NCBI RefSeq assembly: GCF_014839835.1
Contig: NC_071644.1
Span: 3,511,266 to 3,575,265 of the forward strand
From: Dryobates pubescens
Lineage: Eukaryota > Chordata > Aves > Piciformes > Picidae
Length of the DNA stretch: 64,000 nt
Direction of reading: 5' to 3'
Part shown: positions 51,243 through 62,792 of the stretch, one piece after another
How the letters are laid out: each line of letters starts with the position of its first letter
How positions within the stretch are numbered: the stretch's first letter is position 1
Notes under the pieces: generated by a model
Seen by the model: the letters and a program-made list of their open reading frames with translations, nothing else
Databases searched by the model: none
Told to the model about the DNA's origin: nothing
Position numbers and translations under genes: made by a program

Positions 51243-51468
51243 TCACAGAATCATGGATTTGTTAGGGTTGGAAGGGAGCTCAAGGCTCAGCCAGCTCCAA
51301 CCCCCCTGCCATGGGCAGGGACACCTCACACTGCAGCAGGTTGCTCACAGCCACCTCCAGCCTGGCTGCAAACACCTCCAGGCAGGAGGCTTCCACCACC
51401 TCCCTGGGCAGCCTGTGCCAGGCTCTCACCACCCTCCTGGGGAACAACTTCTTCCTCACATCCAGGTC
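51243..51468 (-). mobile_element. CR1 LINE, antisense
   Basis: TTAGGGTTGGAAGGGAGCTC to AACAACTTCTTCCTCACATC. Confidence 0.9.
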
Positions 51469-51544
51469 AGCTTGCTAGACTTGCTGCTTTGGCAGGATGT
51501 TGGTGCCCCAAGTGGCTGCCCAGGATCTGGGACTCTCACTACAG

Positions 51545-51730
51545 GGAAGGGAAAGGGGGTGGGGAGGAGAGGGAAGGGAAAGGGGGGGAGAAGAGGGAAG
51601 GGAAAGGGGGGGAGAAGAGGGAAGGGAAAGGGGGGGAGAAGAGGGAAGGGAAAGGGGGGGAGGAGAGGGAAGGGAAAGGGGGGGAGGAGAGGGAAGGGAA
51701 AGGGGGGGAGGAGAGGGAAGGGAAAGGAAC
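51545..51730. repeat. 24-bp purine array, about 8 copies, at a CR1 3' end
   Basis: Unit GGGAAGGGAAAGGGGGGGAG plus AAGA, running to a CR1 end (GACCAGGTTGGAACAGCCC). Confidence 0.95.
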
Positions 51731-51776
51731 AGACCAGGTTGGAACAGCCCTTCGAGATCAAGTCCAACCTACACAT
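51730..51776 (-). mobile_element. CR1 3' end stub, antisense
   Basis: ACCAGGTTGGAACAGCCCTT only, next to the 24-bp array. Confidence 0.85.
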
Positions 51777-52149
51777 GCAGGGTTTTGGGACTCTGCCTCA
51801 GTATTTATTTCCTTGGACTCCCCAAAAGCCAAACCAATAAAGCCCAGAGCCAACATCCTCCTGGAACTCATCCCTTCTTAAGGGGTTGGTTAGCCGAAAA
51901 GCTCAGCGACCTCCCCACACATCCCTGAACAGCTCCCTGCCTGGAGACCGGAGCTTGCCACTGCATCCCACCGCATCCTTCCCCAGCTGGCAGGTGCTCT
52001 CTGCCCTGCCCGCGGTTCTCCTTTTCCCTGCTGAACTGTGGGAGTTCCTTCAGCAGAGGGAGCTCCAGGTTTTGCCATTTCCCACCACACCTTTTCCCAA
52101 GGATCACTCAGAGAAGGCTCCTGAGCAGCAGCACCAAACCCCTGCCCTA
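51777..52149. other. Unique stretch, nothing recognised
   Basis: An AATAAA near 51835 on the plus strand has no gene to serve. Confidence 0.4.
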
Positions 52150-52682
52150 ACTCCCAGCACCCAAACCCTTTCCCTTCCCCCCTCAGCACCCAAAACTCTT
52201 CCCTTTCCCCCTCAGCACCCAAATCTCTTCCCTGGCCACCCCAACACCCAAACCTTCTCTCCCTTGCCCCCAGCACCCAAACCCTTGCCCTGGCCACCCC
52301 AGCACCCAAATCCTGTCCCCGACCCCCAGCAGCCAAACCCTTTCCATTGCCCCCCCGCCAGCAGCCAAACCTTTACTCTGCTCTCCCCTGCACCCAAACC
52401 CTTTTCCTTCCCCACCCCAGCACCCAAACCCTTTTCCTTCCCCACCCCAGCACCCAAACCTTTACCCTGCTCCCCCCCCAGCACCCAAACCCTTTTCCTT
52501 CCCCACCCCAGCACCCAAACCTTTACCCTGCTCCCCCCCCCAGCACCCAAACCCTTTTCCTTCCCCACCCCAGCACCCAAACCTTTACCCTGCTCCCCCC
52601 TGCACCCAAACCCTTTTCCTTCCCCACTCCAGCACCCAAACCTTTACCCTGCTCCCCCCCAGCACCCAAACCCTTTCCATTG
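52150..52682. repeat. About 31-bp CAGCACCCAAACCCTTTTCC repeat
   Basis: Degenerate at the left and more regular to the right. Proline-rich frames here are an effect of the repeat. Confidence 0.9.
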
Positions 52683-52695
52683 CTGGGCTACTGAA

Positions 52696-52935
52696 TTAGT
52701 CACAGCCCTGTGCTCCATGGTCACTGCACCTCACGTCATGCCCCCAGCTCTCCCCCTGCCTGAGACCCTGGGAGAGGTGCTGCTTTGCCACCCTGCTTCC
52801 TGCTTCCATGACCTCCTGGCACTGAACCTTGATGAAACTTCCACTCCCAGCTGCCTGGACAAGGAGTTTCACTTCACCACCCCAGATTTCTTCAGCCAGC
52901 TGTTCAACAGGGCTGTGTTTCTTCACCAGCAAGGG
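52696..52935 (-). other. Unrecognised open stretch, weak exon candidate
   Basis: A minus-strand frame is open here and reads EEIWGGEVKLLVQAAGSGSF then IKVQCQEVMEAGSRVAKQHL. The plus strand is open too (ending FTTPDFFSQLFNRAVFLHQQ). The sequence is not CR1 and not low-complexity. It lies where 5' exons of FHAD1 could be. I do not recognise the protein, and the open frame may be chance. Confidence 0.15.
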
Positions 52936-53221
52936 TGGACCTCATGCCTTGCCTCCTGCTCTTAGGGCCACACACACACACAGGAGATGACTTCCAAGGA
53001 GCTGCACCACCTGCCCAGCCTCTCAGCAAGAGCCACATGGGACCCTTGCACCCCAAATCCCTCACACCCTGGGCTATATTCTTCTGCTGTTTGGGTCCTT
53101 GTCTTCAGGAAGGGAGTCCCTTGTCTCATGAGGGCACAGCAAAGTGAAGTTCCTGGCTTACCCCCACAGACATCAGGGAATGCAGCCTGCCACCCAGGGC
53201 CACCAAGAGCCCAGACCAAGG

Positions 53222-53405
53222 GCCACAGGTTGGACTTGATGATCTCTGAGGTCTTTTCCAACCTTACTGATTCTGTGAACTAAGGGCCACCAAAAGCCTG
53301 GGACCCAGGGCCACCAAGAGCCTGAGGTGTTGGGTGATAGGTTGGACTTGATGATCTCTGAGGTCTTTACCAACCTTATTGATTCTATGGACTAAGGGCC
53401 ACCCA
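53222..53405. repeat. Tandem duplication of a CR1 tail plus flank
   Basis: GGTTGGACTTGATGATCTCT ... GATTCTGTGAACTAAGGGCC occurs twice about 115 bp apart, each followed by CTAAGGGCCACC, so CR1 tail and flank were duplicated together. Confidence 0.85.
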
Positions 53406-53409
53406 AGTG

Positions 53410-53640
53410 CAGCCATCACAGAACCATGGAATGCATTGGGTTGGAAGGGACCCTTGAAAGGTCATCTTGTCCAACCCCCCTGCAGCCAGCAGGGACATCC
53501 CCAACTGGATCAGGTTGCTCAGAGCCTCATCAAGCTTTAGCCTTGACTGTCTCCAGGGCTGGGGCCTCCACCACCTCCCTGGGCAACCTCTCCCAGTGTT
53601 CCACCCCCCTCATAATAAACTTCTTCAATCATTCTTCATT
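53410..53640 (-). mobile_element. CR1 3' end, antisense, diverged
   Basis: ATGCATTGGGTTGGAAGGGA to GGGCAACCTCTCCCAGTGTT. Confidence 0.85.
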
Positions 53641-54012
53641 GTCATCTCTTACTAGTCTTCATTTTGGTCCCTTGGACTCCTCTCACACCTCGTCTCAACC
53701 CTGCTGCCAAGTCAGGCTCTGCTCAGCAGCCCAGCACAACCAACACCTCCACAGCAGCAGCCCCGAGGCTGAGGGCAGATGGGACATCTGGAGCAGGTGT
53801 TGGCATGGCCAAAGAGATTCTCTCCTCTACCAAACCCATCAACATTCAGAGCACAGAAGCAAGCCCCTGGCTGAAGGTGCTGCTGCCTTGGCTTTGCTGG
53901 AGGCCTGGCACCCGACCCGTGGCTGGGATGCCCCTGGAGCAGCACCCACCCTGGGCCAGCCTGGAAGCCCTGGGGAGGGCCAACCACACACACACCCCCA
54001 AGGTACAAAACA
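53641..54012. other. Downstream flank of TMEM51
   Basis: Unique sequence; nothing recognised. Confidence 0.4.
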
Positions 54013-54018
54013 TTTATT
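54013..54018 (-). terminator. Poly(A) signal AATAAA of TMEM51
   Basis: Minus-strand AAATAAATG about 730 nt after the TMEM51 stop. The stretch 54019-54744 is non-repetitive and is the likely 3' UTR. Confidence 0.65.
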
Positions 54019-54744
54019 TAGAACAGGTCTGCTCACAGCCATTTCACCTCCTGGCAGTGATGCCCCTCAGCTCCCAACCTCCTTGGGACTCCTCTCACCT
54101 CAGCCAGCCAATCCCTTTGTGCCGGAGCACGAAACGAGCGAGGCGAGAAATCCATCTGCTCCCCAGAGAGCGCAGGGCTTGTTTCGGTCCACTTCCCACC
54201 AGCAAGCACAGACCTTGGCAGGAGCTGGGGCTGGCCCTGGGCCACCCTCCCAGCCCTGGATGGGAGCAGGGGGAAAGCTGCAGGGCTGCTCTGGCAACGC
54301 AGCTTCCCTCGCTCAGAAAGAGAAGGCACCGAAACAAGAGGAACCTCGGCCCTTGCCCACCGCTTTGGGATCAGCTGGGTGGTTTGGGACCAGCCTTGCT
54401 GGCACGAGGGGGAGAAGGGGTGAAGATACTTCTCCAGAAGCACCACCAAAGACCCCAGCTGACCCTTTGGGTACCTCCAGCCTGCACTGACTTCAGAGCA
54501 GCAGGCTCGCTGGCATCCAGCTTTCTCTCCCCGCAGCCTTTTGTCAAGCTCCAGCCTGGGAAAAGCTTGTCCTGGCCCCGTGCCACGCAGCCAGCAAGTC
54601 CTCCGTGTCACAGCTCCCAGCGAGCCCTGACTGCTGCTCCACCCACACACCGAGCCCCTTCTTCTCAGTGTGCTCGCCTCCACACCCCCTCCCCCCCCTC
54701 CCCAAGCAAACCACCCAGCAGCATCACAGCCTCCTCTCCTCTCC
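54019..54744 (-). other. Probable TMEM51 3' UTR
   Basis: Unique, non-CR1 sequence between the stop codon and the poly(A) signal. No ORF here has coding character. Confidence 0.55.
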
Positions 54745-57728
54745 TTAAGTCATGTGCTGGCTGCCCGGCACTTTGTCCTGGATCTCCTCGTACTTGGGCG
54801 GGGGGGTCAAGGGCTCGATGGTGATGGGAGCGGTGCTGTTGCCTTGAGCGATGTTCAGCCTGATGTCCTTCAGGTGCAGCTTCTCCGACTTGATCCTGCG
54901 CACCTTGAGGGGCTTGAGGCGCTTGCTGGGGCGGGAGCCGTGCCGCCCGGGCTGCCGCTCCGCGCCCGGCTCCGCGCCCGCGGCCCCGGCGCCCTGCCCG
55001 CCCTCCTCCGGCCCCGCCAGCGACTCGTAGGAGGGCAGCGAAACGCTGAGCCTGCGGCTCCTGTCCGAGTCCCTGGGCTCCGAGTAGCCTGCGTTCATCA
55101 CCTCCTCGTAGCTGGGCACGTAGTACTGGGAAGCTGTGTCCTCATCCTCCTCTTGGCTAGAGAGGGGAGAAAGAAAAGGGAAGCAATAAGGTTGGAAAAG
55201 ACCTCGGAGCTCAGCACGTCCAACCTGGCACCCAACACTGAAGGGTGGCTGTAGCCAGGAGGGGGTTGGTCTCCTCTCTCAAGCAACCAGCACCAGAGGA
55301 CACAGTCTCAAGCTGCACCTGGGGAAGTTTAGGCTGGGGGTGAGGAGAAAGTTCTTCACTGAGAGAGTCCTTAGCCCCTGGGCTGTGCTGCCCAGGGAGG
55401 TGGTGGAGGTGTTCAAGAGGGGACTGGAGGTGGCACTTGGTGCCATGGCTTAGTCATGAGGTCTGTGGGGACAGGTTGGACTTGCTGATCTTTGAGGTCT
55501 TTTCCAACCTGGTTGACTCTGACAGATTGCAGCCCCACCTCTGCTCTCCAGCAGGATTTTATTGTCTCCTGCCACACACCAGACTTTGATCATCACTTTC
55601 CCTGCCTGCAAAACCTCTTTTATTTTCCTGACTGTGCAGCAGAGATTTCTTTCTTTCATCACCCTTTGGTTCTTGGGGCATTTGGATGCCTCTTGGGTCA
55701 GGCTGGGTATCCACCTCCAGTTATACTGCAGAGATCCAGCTCCCCTCTAAGCCACTGTGTCCCTGCACACAGGCACCTGGCATTTCCTTTGTGTCATGAA
55801 GCTACCTCCATAACCTAACAGGAGTGGGGGGAAAAAAACCCCACAACACTTTCCTGGGTGCATTCCTGGCTGCCAAGGACTTCTCCTGCAGCTTGTGTTT
55901 GCTCAGCCCATGCCTGCTGCTCTGTCAGCTTTTGCTCTGCTCACTGGAGGTTCCCCCCTCCAGGCAAACAGGAGAACCCAGCAGACTTTCACCAGGTCTA
56001 AACTCCATCCCCAGCCTCAGGCTGCTCAGCACTGGCTGCACCAAACAAGGTGCCACCTCCTACACCTCCTGCCCCTCTCTGGGCTTGCACAGCAGTGCTC
56101 CTGCTGCTCGTCAGCGTTAACCATTAACCGCTGCTGCCCACAGCTCCCTCTTGGCTGCCTGTGCACCTCCAGGAGCGGCAGGGTTGGCAGCACTGCCTTG
56201 GCCACGGCTCCATCCAGCCCTCGGCTGCCAGCCAACCCTCCCTTCCCCCACTGACACAGCTGGAGTCACTCCTTACAACCCTGCCTGCACCTGAAAGCAG
56301 GAGGTGTGCTTGCCTTGGCTTCAGCACACACTGCTCTGGAGCAAGGCCAGAGGAGGCCATGAGAGTGATCAGGAGCCTGGAAGCCCTCAGCCGGGAGGAG
56401 AGGCTGAGACAGTTGGGGAGGTTCAGCCTGGAGAAAGGCTCCAGAGAGACCTTCTGGGGCCCATAAGAAAGATAGGGAGGGTCTTCTTATCAAGAGATGG
56501 GACAAGGGGTGGTGGGCTCAGTCTAAAAGAGGGAGATCCAGACTGGAGACAAGGAAGAAATTCTTTATGCTGAGGGTGGGGAGACCCTGGCCCAGGTTGC
56601 CCAGAGAGGTGGGAGGTGTCCCATCCCTGGGAACATCCCAGGTCAGGATGTTTGGGGGGCTCTGAGCAACCTGCTCTAGCTGCAGATGTCTCTGCTGGCT
56701 GCAGGGAGGTCAGACTAGATCCCTTGTGAGATCCCTTCCACCCAAACCCTTCCATGCCTCTATCAGCCTTCCTGCTGACCTCGAGGAGTTACCAGCAGCC
56801 CTCGGCTTCGCTCCCGCCCCCTCTCCCCACTCTCCTCCGCTCCCACACCCGGCCCCGGCTCCCCCCTCGCCTCCGCTCCCGCACCCGGCCCCGCTGCCCC
56901 CTCGCCTCCGCTCCCGCACCCGGCCCCGGCTCCCCCCTTGGCTTCATTGCTACACCCAACCCTGCTCCCCCCTCGCCCCCGCTCCCGCACCCGGCCCCGC
57001 TGCCCCCTCGCCTCCGCTCCCGCACCCGGCCCCGCTGCCCCCTCGCCTCCGCTCCCGCACCCGGCCCCGGCTCCCCCCTCGCCTCCGCTCCCCCCTCGCC
57101 TCCGCTCCCGCACCCGGCCCCACTCCCCCCTCGCCTCCGCTCCCGCACCCGGCCCCGCTCCCCCCTTGGCTTCATTGCTACACCCAATCCTGCTCCCCCC
57201 TCGCCTCCACTCCCGCACCCGGCCCCGCTGCCCCCTCGCCTCCACTCCCGCACCCGGCCCCGCTGCCCCCTCGCCTCCGCTCCCACACCCGGCCCCGGCT
57301 CCCCCCTCGCCTCCGCTCCCGCACCCGGCCCCGCTGCCCCCTCGCCTCCGCTCCCGCACCCGGCCCCGCTGCCCAGCCTCTCACCTCTCCTCCTGCTGGG
57401 AGGGCTCCACGGACACCTGGCGCCGCACGTGGACCATCTCCTCCTGGCTCTGCCTCTTCTTGTCGCGGAGGTTGAGGCAGATGGAGAGCAGCAGCAGCAG
57501 CACCCCCGCCCCCACCAGCACGTAGGCCACCGAGAAGGTCTTGCTCTTGAGCACGGCGCCGGTGCCGCGCTCGGGCTTGCTGCTGTTGCCGGCGGGGGCG
57601 GAGGGCTTGTCCGGGGAGCCGAAGCCGGGCACCAGGTTCCAGACGGCCATGACGATGCCCAGCACCAGCATGCCCAGCCCGATGGCCGTCAGGGCGTAGT
57701 GCGAGCCGTTGGCACGGGAGTGAGCCAT
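54745..57728 (-). CDS. TMEM51: TMEM51, two coding exons, complete
   Basis: Exons 57728-57385 and 55156-54745 (minus) join with a split Ser codon to give 251 residues (human 253). The protein starts [20 protein letters not shown] and has two hydrophobic helices (about 11-33 and 65-85). A cytosolic tail follows with an acidic stretch (SQEEDED), [13 protein letters not shown], a basic block ([20 protein letters not shown]) and a PPPKYEEI motif of PPxY type near the end. TMEM51 is a poorly characterised multi-pass membrane protein. The PPxY and PSYEE motifs suggest binding to WW-domain (NEDD4-family) ligases; that is inference. The middle of exon 3 is Gly/Ala/Pro-rich and GC-rich, unlike human. 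Upstream noncoding exons known in mammals are not identified here. The intron holds CR1 pieces and a 35-bp G-rich array that begins within about 20 nt of the 5' splice site. Confidence 0.94.
55180..55515 (+). mobile_element. CR1 pieces in the TMEM51 intron, mainly sense
   Basis: A short antisense end (GTTGGAAAAGACCTCGGAGC) is followed by a sense copy ending TTTTCCAACCTGGTTGACTC. It lies within 25 bp of TMEM51 exon 3. Confidence 0.88.
55516..56334. other. Unique part of the TMEM51 intron
   Basis: No repeat recognised. Confidence 0.5.
56335..56755 (+). mobile_element. CR1 LINE, sense, diverged
   Basis: GGCCAGAGGAGGCCATGAGA to CCCTTCCACCCAAACCCTTC. Confidence 0.87.
56800..57372. repeat. About 35-bp GC array in the TMEM51 intron
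   Basis: About 15 units of GCTCCCGCACCCGGCCCCGC plus TGCCCCCTCGCCTCC, with some units replaced by a CTTGGCTTCATTGCTACACC variant. Reads G-rich on the TMEM51 transcript. Confidence 0.94.
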
Positions 57729-57959
57729 GGCTGCGGCTCCCGGGGGCTGCTGCTGGCCTCACCTCACAGGGCTGCAGCCCTGCTGGCATCCGTGCGGTCC
57801 CCTCCCCGGGCTGGCAGCCAGCGCTGGGCACAAGGGGGAGAGCAGTGGTCAGAGAGTGCTGGCATGCAGAGGTCACCCAGGGAGGCTGGGGATGCCCCTT
57901 CCACCCCCACCCCAACTTTTCTCCCCTTTTCTTTCCTGTCTTGCTTTTCCTTCTTTCCT

Positions 57960-58440
57960 TAGAATCATAGAATCAATGAGGTTGGAAAAGAGCTCAGAGC
58001 TCAGTAAGTCCAACCTGGCACCCAGCACCTCCTGACAGCTAAACCATGGCTCCAAGGGCCACATCCAGGCCTTTTTTGAACACCTCCAGTGATGGGGACT
58101 CCACCACCTCCCTGGACAGCACATTCCCCCAGCCAATCTCTCTTGCTGGGAAGAACTTTCTCCTCACCTCCAGCCTAAACTTCCCCTGGCACAGCTTCAG
58201 ACTGTGTCCTCTTGTTCTGATGCTGGCTGCCTGGGAGAAGAGCCCAACCCCCAGCTGGCTCCAAGCTCCCTTCAGGGAGCTGGAGAGAGCAAGAAGGTCT
58301 CCCCTGAGCCTCCTCTTCTGCAGGCTAAGCAACCCCAGCTCCCTCAGCCTCTCCTCCCAGGGCTGTGCTCCAGATCCCTCCCCAGCCTTGTTGCCCTTCT
58401 CTGGACACCTTCAAGTCTCTCAGTGTCCTTAAACTGAGAT
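57960..58440 (-). mobile_element. CR1 LINE, antisense
   Basis: TAGAATCAATGAGGTTGGAA to TCAGTGTCCTTAAACTGAG. Confidence 0.93.
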
Positions 58441-58669
58441 GGAGCAGGGCTGCTTGTGGTGCTGGCTGCCTGCCCTGCACTGCCTCTCCTCTCCCTGCCC
58501 AGAGAAGAGAAAGCCAAAGTGTTGCTCTTCCAGCCAAGCTGACCCAGCCCTGCAGCTTCCCCTGCCTGGAGCAGCCCTTTGCCAGCAGCGAAATGACCTC
58601 CTCAGCACAGCCCCTGGGCCAGCACTTGCCCACCCTGCAGTGACCCAGGCTGGAGGTGAGTCCTTGGCT

Positions 58670-58985
58670 GCATGGAATCAGAGAATTGTTTGGGCTGGAA
58701 AAGCCTCCCAGGATCATCCACTCCAACCAGCAACCCAACCCCACCATGGCCATCCAACCATGGCCCCAAGTGCCACAGCCACAGGTTTCTTGGACACCTC
58801 CAGGGATGGGGACTCCACCACCTCCCTGGGCAGCCTGTGCCAGTCCCTGACCACTCCTGCAGCAAAGAAATTGCTCCTAAAATCCAACCTCAGCCTCCCC
58901 TGGCACAATTCCAGGCCATTTCCTCTTGTTCCATCACATGATGCTAGGGAGAAGAGACTTCCCACCGAGCAGAGCAGGATGGGCC
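58670..58985 (-). mobile_element. CR1 LINE, antisense, diverged subfamily
   Basis: GAATTGTTTGGGCTGGAAAA to CATCACATGATGCTAGGGAG. Confidence 0.87.
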
Positions 58986-59129
58986 ACAGGGGTAACTGAT
59001 CCTGCGCCTCCTCAGCTGAGTGCTGAGTTGCCAGCACTGCAGGTGCTTGTTCTCCAAGAATAAACCTGTGCAACCACATCTCCTGGCACTCTGCCTCCTT
59101 GACCTGAGCTTGAGCCCTTGGAAGCTGTG

Positions 59130-59855
59130 AGTGCAACCCCTTCCCAGCTGAGTGACCCAGATCCCTGTGAGCAACCCAGACCCCTGCAAACCTCAGCTGA
59201 GTGACCCAGATCCCTGTGAGCAACCCAGACCCCTGCAAACCTCAGCTGAGTGACCCAGATCCCTGTGAGCAACCCAGACCCCTGCAAGCCTCAACTGAGT
59301 GACCCAGATCCCTGTGAGCAACCCAGACCCCTGCAAGCCATGGCTGAGTGACCCAGATCCCTGTGAGCAACCCAGACCCCTGCAAACCTCAGCTGAGTGA
59401 CCCAGATCCCTGTGAGCAACCCAGACCCCTGCAAGCCTCAACTGAGTGACCCAGATCCCTGTGAGCAACCCAGACCCCTGCAAGCCATGGCTGAGTAACC
59501 CAGATCCCTGTGAGCAACCCAGACCCCTGCAAACCTCAGCTGAGTGACCCAGATCCCTGTGAGCAACCCAGACCCCTGCAAGCCTCAGCTGAGTAACCCA
59601 GATCCCTGTGAGCAACCCAGACCCCTGCAAGCCTCAGCTGAGTGACCCAGATCCCTGTGAGCAACCCAGACCCCTGCAAGCCTCAACTGAGTGACCCAGA
59701 TCCCTGTGAGCAACCCAGACCCCTGCAAGCCTCAACTGAGTGACCCAGATCCCTGTGAGCAACCCAGACCCCTGCAAGCCTCAGCTGAGTGACCCAGATC
59801 CCTGTGAGCAACCCAGACCCCTGCAAGCCTCAGCTGAGTGACCCAGACCCAGATC
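59130..59855. repeat. 49-bp minisatellite, about 15 copies
   Basis: Unit CTGAGTGACCCAGATCCCTG, TGAGCAACCCAGACCCCTGC, AAGCCTCAG, upstream of TMEM51. It ends in a CR1 3' end at 59855. Confidence 0.96.
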
Positions 59856-60280
59856 ACCAAGGCTGGAAGAGACCTCAAAGATCATCAAGTCCAAGCTGTC
59901 ACCACAGACCTCATGACTAAACCATGGCACCAAGGGCCACATCCAAGCCCCTCTTGAACACCTCCAGGTACGGGGACTCCACCTCCTCCCTGGGCAGCAC
60001 ATCCCTCACCTCCAGCCTAAACCTCCCCTGGCACAGCTTGAGACTGTGGCCTCTTGTGCTGGGTGCCAGGGAGAAGAGACCAACCCCCAGCTGGCTCCAA
60101 CCTCCCCTCAGGGAGTTGGAGAGAGCAAGAAGGTCTCCCCTGAGCCTCCTCTTCTGCAGGCTAAGCAACCCCAGCTCCCTCAGCCTCTCCTCCCAGGGCT
60201 GTGCTCCAGACCCCTCCCCAGCCTCCTTGCCCTTCTCTGGACCTGTTCAAGTGTCTCAATGTCTTTCTTCATCCAGCCCA
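59856..60280 (-). mobile_element. CR1 LINE, antisense
   Basis: CACCAAGGCTGGAAGAGACC to CAAGTGTCTCAATGTCTTTC. Confidence 0.92.
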
Positions 60281-60650
60281 ACCCCCTGCTCCAGCAGGGC
60301 ACCCACAGCACCCTGCCCAGCAGCACAATGGCCCAGGGGAGGTTGGAAGCTCTCCACACAAGGAGACTCCACAACCACTCTGGGCAGCCTGCTCCAAGTC
60401 TCCAACACCCTCACACCAAACAACCTTCTCCTCCCCTTCAGATGGAATCTCCTGGGTGCCAGTTTGTGCCCAGTGCCCCTTGGCCTGTCCCTGGGCACCA
60501 CTGACAAGAGTCTGGCCCCATCCCCTTGACACTCTCCCTTTAGATATTGATCAGCTTTGATGAGATCCCCTCTGAGTCTCCTCAACCCCAGCCTTTCCTC
60601 CTCAGAAGGATGCTCCAGGCCCCCTCAGCATCATCAGTTTGAGCCTTCCC
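60281..60650 (-). mobile_element. CR1 LINE, antisense, diverged subfamily
   Basis: CAACCACTCTGGGCAGCCTG, ATATTGATCAGCTTTGATGA and CTCCTCAGAAGGATGCTCC. Confidence 0.83.
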
Positions 60651-61108
60651 CAGGCAGCAACAGCTGACTGTTTGCCTTACCTCTCTATCCCATCCTCAGG
60701 GAAGCTGGCATTCCCCAGACATCAACCAGCTGAAGACCTCACTGGCAAGCCTCTCTGCTGGCTTGGGGGCAGGAGAGTGGCACTGCCCCCACAGCAGACA
60801 CGCAGTGACAGTGCCCCATGGGCACCTCACCCCTGGGCCAGCAGGGTTGAAGCTGCTGCATCATCTCTGTGCCTGAAAGCCTGACGTAGCTGCTTGGCTG
60901 TGCTGCCCTGCAGCCTGGGCAATCAGATTAGAGCAGCAGACCTGCCCCCTGACTCTGTCTCTCCATCAAATTAGCTCTCCTATTGCTGCTTCAGCCATCA
61001 CCCTGCTGCCCTGACGTCAGACAAGGGAGCTGCTGCTATCTCTGCCTTCATCAGGCATCCCTGGTGCTGTCTGGAGCAGGAGATGGATGCTGGGACTTGA
61101 GGGCAGCC
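60651..61108. other. Unique upstream stretch
   Basis: Nothing recognised. A noncoding TMEM51 exon could be anywhere from here on and would not be visible. Confidence 0.4.
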
Positions 61109-61600
61109 TCAGCACTGCTGAGGATGCACCTTGAGCACTGGCTTCAGTTTTGGGCCTCCTCAGTCCAAGGTGGTCATTGAGAGGCTGGAGAAGGGTCTGG
61201 AGGAGGAGCAGCTGAGGGAGCTGGGGGTGTTGAGCCTGGAGAAAAGGAGGCTTGAGGGCAGACCTGCTGGCTCTCTACAGCTCCCTGAAAGGAGGCTGGA
61301 GCCAGGTGGGGGTTGGCCTCCTCTCCCTCATATCAAGAGAGAGGATGAGAGGAAGTGGCCTCAAGTTGCACCAGGGGAGGTTTAGGCTGGGTATTGGGAA
61401 AGCATTTCCTGACCACTGGATACTGGCACAGGCTGCCCAGGGCAGTGGTGCAGGCACCACCCCTGGAGGTGTTTGGAAGGCATTTGAATGAGGAGCTCAG
61501 GGCCATAGTCCATCAGCTGTGTCCAGGCAGATGTTAGGTTATGGATGGCCTCAATGATCTCAAGGTCATCTCCAAGCAGGCAATTCCATGATTCTATGAA
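61109..61600 (+). mobile_element. CR1 LINE, sense, diverged subfamily
   Basis: GCACTGCTGAGGATGCACCT to AGGTCATCTCCAAGCAGGCA, ending CCATGATTCTATGAAAGC, a typical CR1 end. Confidence 0.9.
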
Positions 61601-62038
61601 AGCAACCCAAGATCCCCCTGTGGCAGCCATCTCCAGGGTGGCATCCTGAGCAGACCACAGACATGCTTGGCCCTCCTGGATGCAGCCAGGCAGGAGCTCC
61701 CTGCTCTGGGCTAGCAGTGGTTTAATAATCCACGAAGGAATTTTCCTCCCTGCTCCACCACGCTCTCCTGCTGTGCTGAGCACCCAATCCTGCTGTGCTG
61801 AGCACCCAACCCTCACCCACAGCCCTCACTCCTCTTGGCAACCTCACCACCAGGCTGCCAACAGCTCCAGCCCCCATGTCCCCTTCCCTCCACTTGCACC
61901 ACAAAGGCTTTCCTGCCCCCAGCCCAGGCCTGCAGCCCTGCCCTGGCAATGATTTACCTCAGGATCTCCAAACCATTAAACTCCAGCAGCACAGCTGCAA
62001 AGCCAGAGGCAGCTGAACCTCCACACACACTCAGAGCA
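61601..62038. other. Unique upstream stretch
   Basis: A short TGCTGTGCTGAGCACCCAA duplication near 61770; otherwise nothing. Confidence 0.4.
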
Positions 62039-62395
62039 GCATAGAACTGTTGGGGCTGGAACAGATCTTTGAGACCATCGAGTCCTTAGAGCTCACAGTG
62101 CCACCACTACTGCTAAGCCATAACCACAAACCCACCTCCCTCAGCACCACGTCCATGTGGTCTCCTAAACACCTCCAGGGATGGGGACTCCACCACCTCC
62201 CTGGGCAGCCTGTGCCAGGGCTTGAAAACCCTTTCTTGGGAAGATTCTTTTCCTGACATCCAACCTGAACCTCCCTTGGCTCAACTTGAAGCTGTTTCCT
62301 CTCCTCCTGTCACTTGCTGCACGTGAGAAGAGACCAACTCCCCACCTCACTCCAACCTCCTCCTCTCCACGCTCAGCTGAGCTTCCTGTACCTCT
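62039..62395 (-). mobile_element. CR1 LINE, antisense, diverged
   Basis: GCATAGAACTGTTGGGGCTG to TCCACGCTCAGCTGAGCTTC. Confidence 0.85.
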
Positions 62396-62604
62396 CACCA
62401 GCTCCACACAGGCTGCCAGAGCCTTTGTGGCTCCTCATGGGACACACCACCTGTTAATTCAGCAGGGGAGGGCTTGGGATAAACCCCTTGAGCACCACAC
62501 CTTGAAGGCTTTTGACATGGGCACCCAGGCAGGATGGCAGCAGACAGCATCTCCCCCTCCTTGGGAGACCCCAGTGCCAACAAGCCCCACTGCATGGGCC
62601 AGGA

Positions 62605-62792
62605 TCATGGTGAGAGCCTGGCACAGGCTGCCCAGGGAGGTGGTGGAAGCCTCCTGCCTGGAGGTGTTTGCAGCCAGGCTGGAGGTGGCTGTGAGCAACC
62701 TGCTGTGGTGTGAGGTGTCCCTGCCCATGGCAGGGGGGTTGGAGCTGGCTGAGCCTTGAGCTCCCTTCCAACCCTGACAATTCTATGATCCC
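62605..62792 (+). mobile_element. CR1 3' end, sense
   Basis: GGTGAGAGCCTGGCACAGGC to ACCCTGACAATTCTATGATC. Confidence 0.92.

Noticed and set aside
51886-52965. A 359-codon proline-rich ORF
   Set aside because: Mostly the CACCCAAACCC repeat; only the last roughly 80 codons are non-repetitive, and the opposite strand is open there as well.
56726-57962. 400-codon Pro/Ala/Arg-rich ORFs antisense to TMEM51
   Set aside because: GC-rich 35-bp array and antisense of TMEM51 exon 2; no splice or start evidence.
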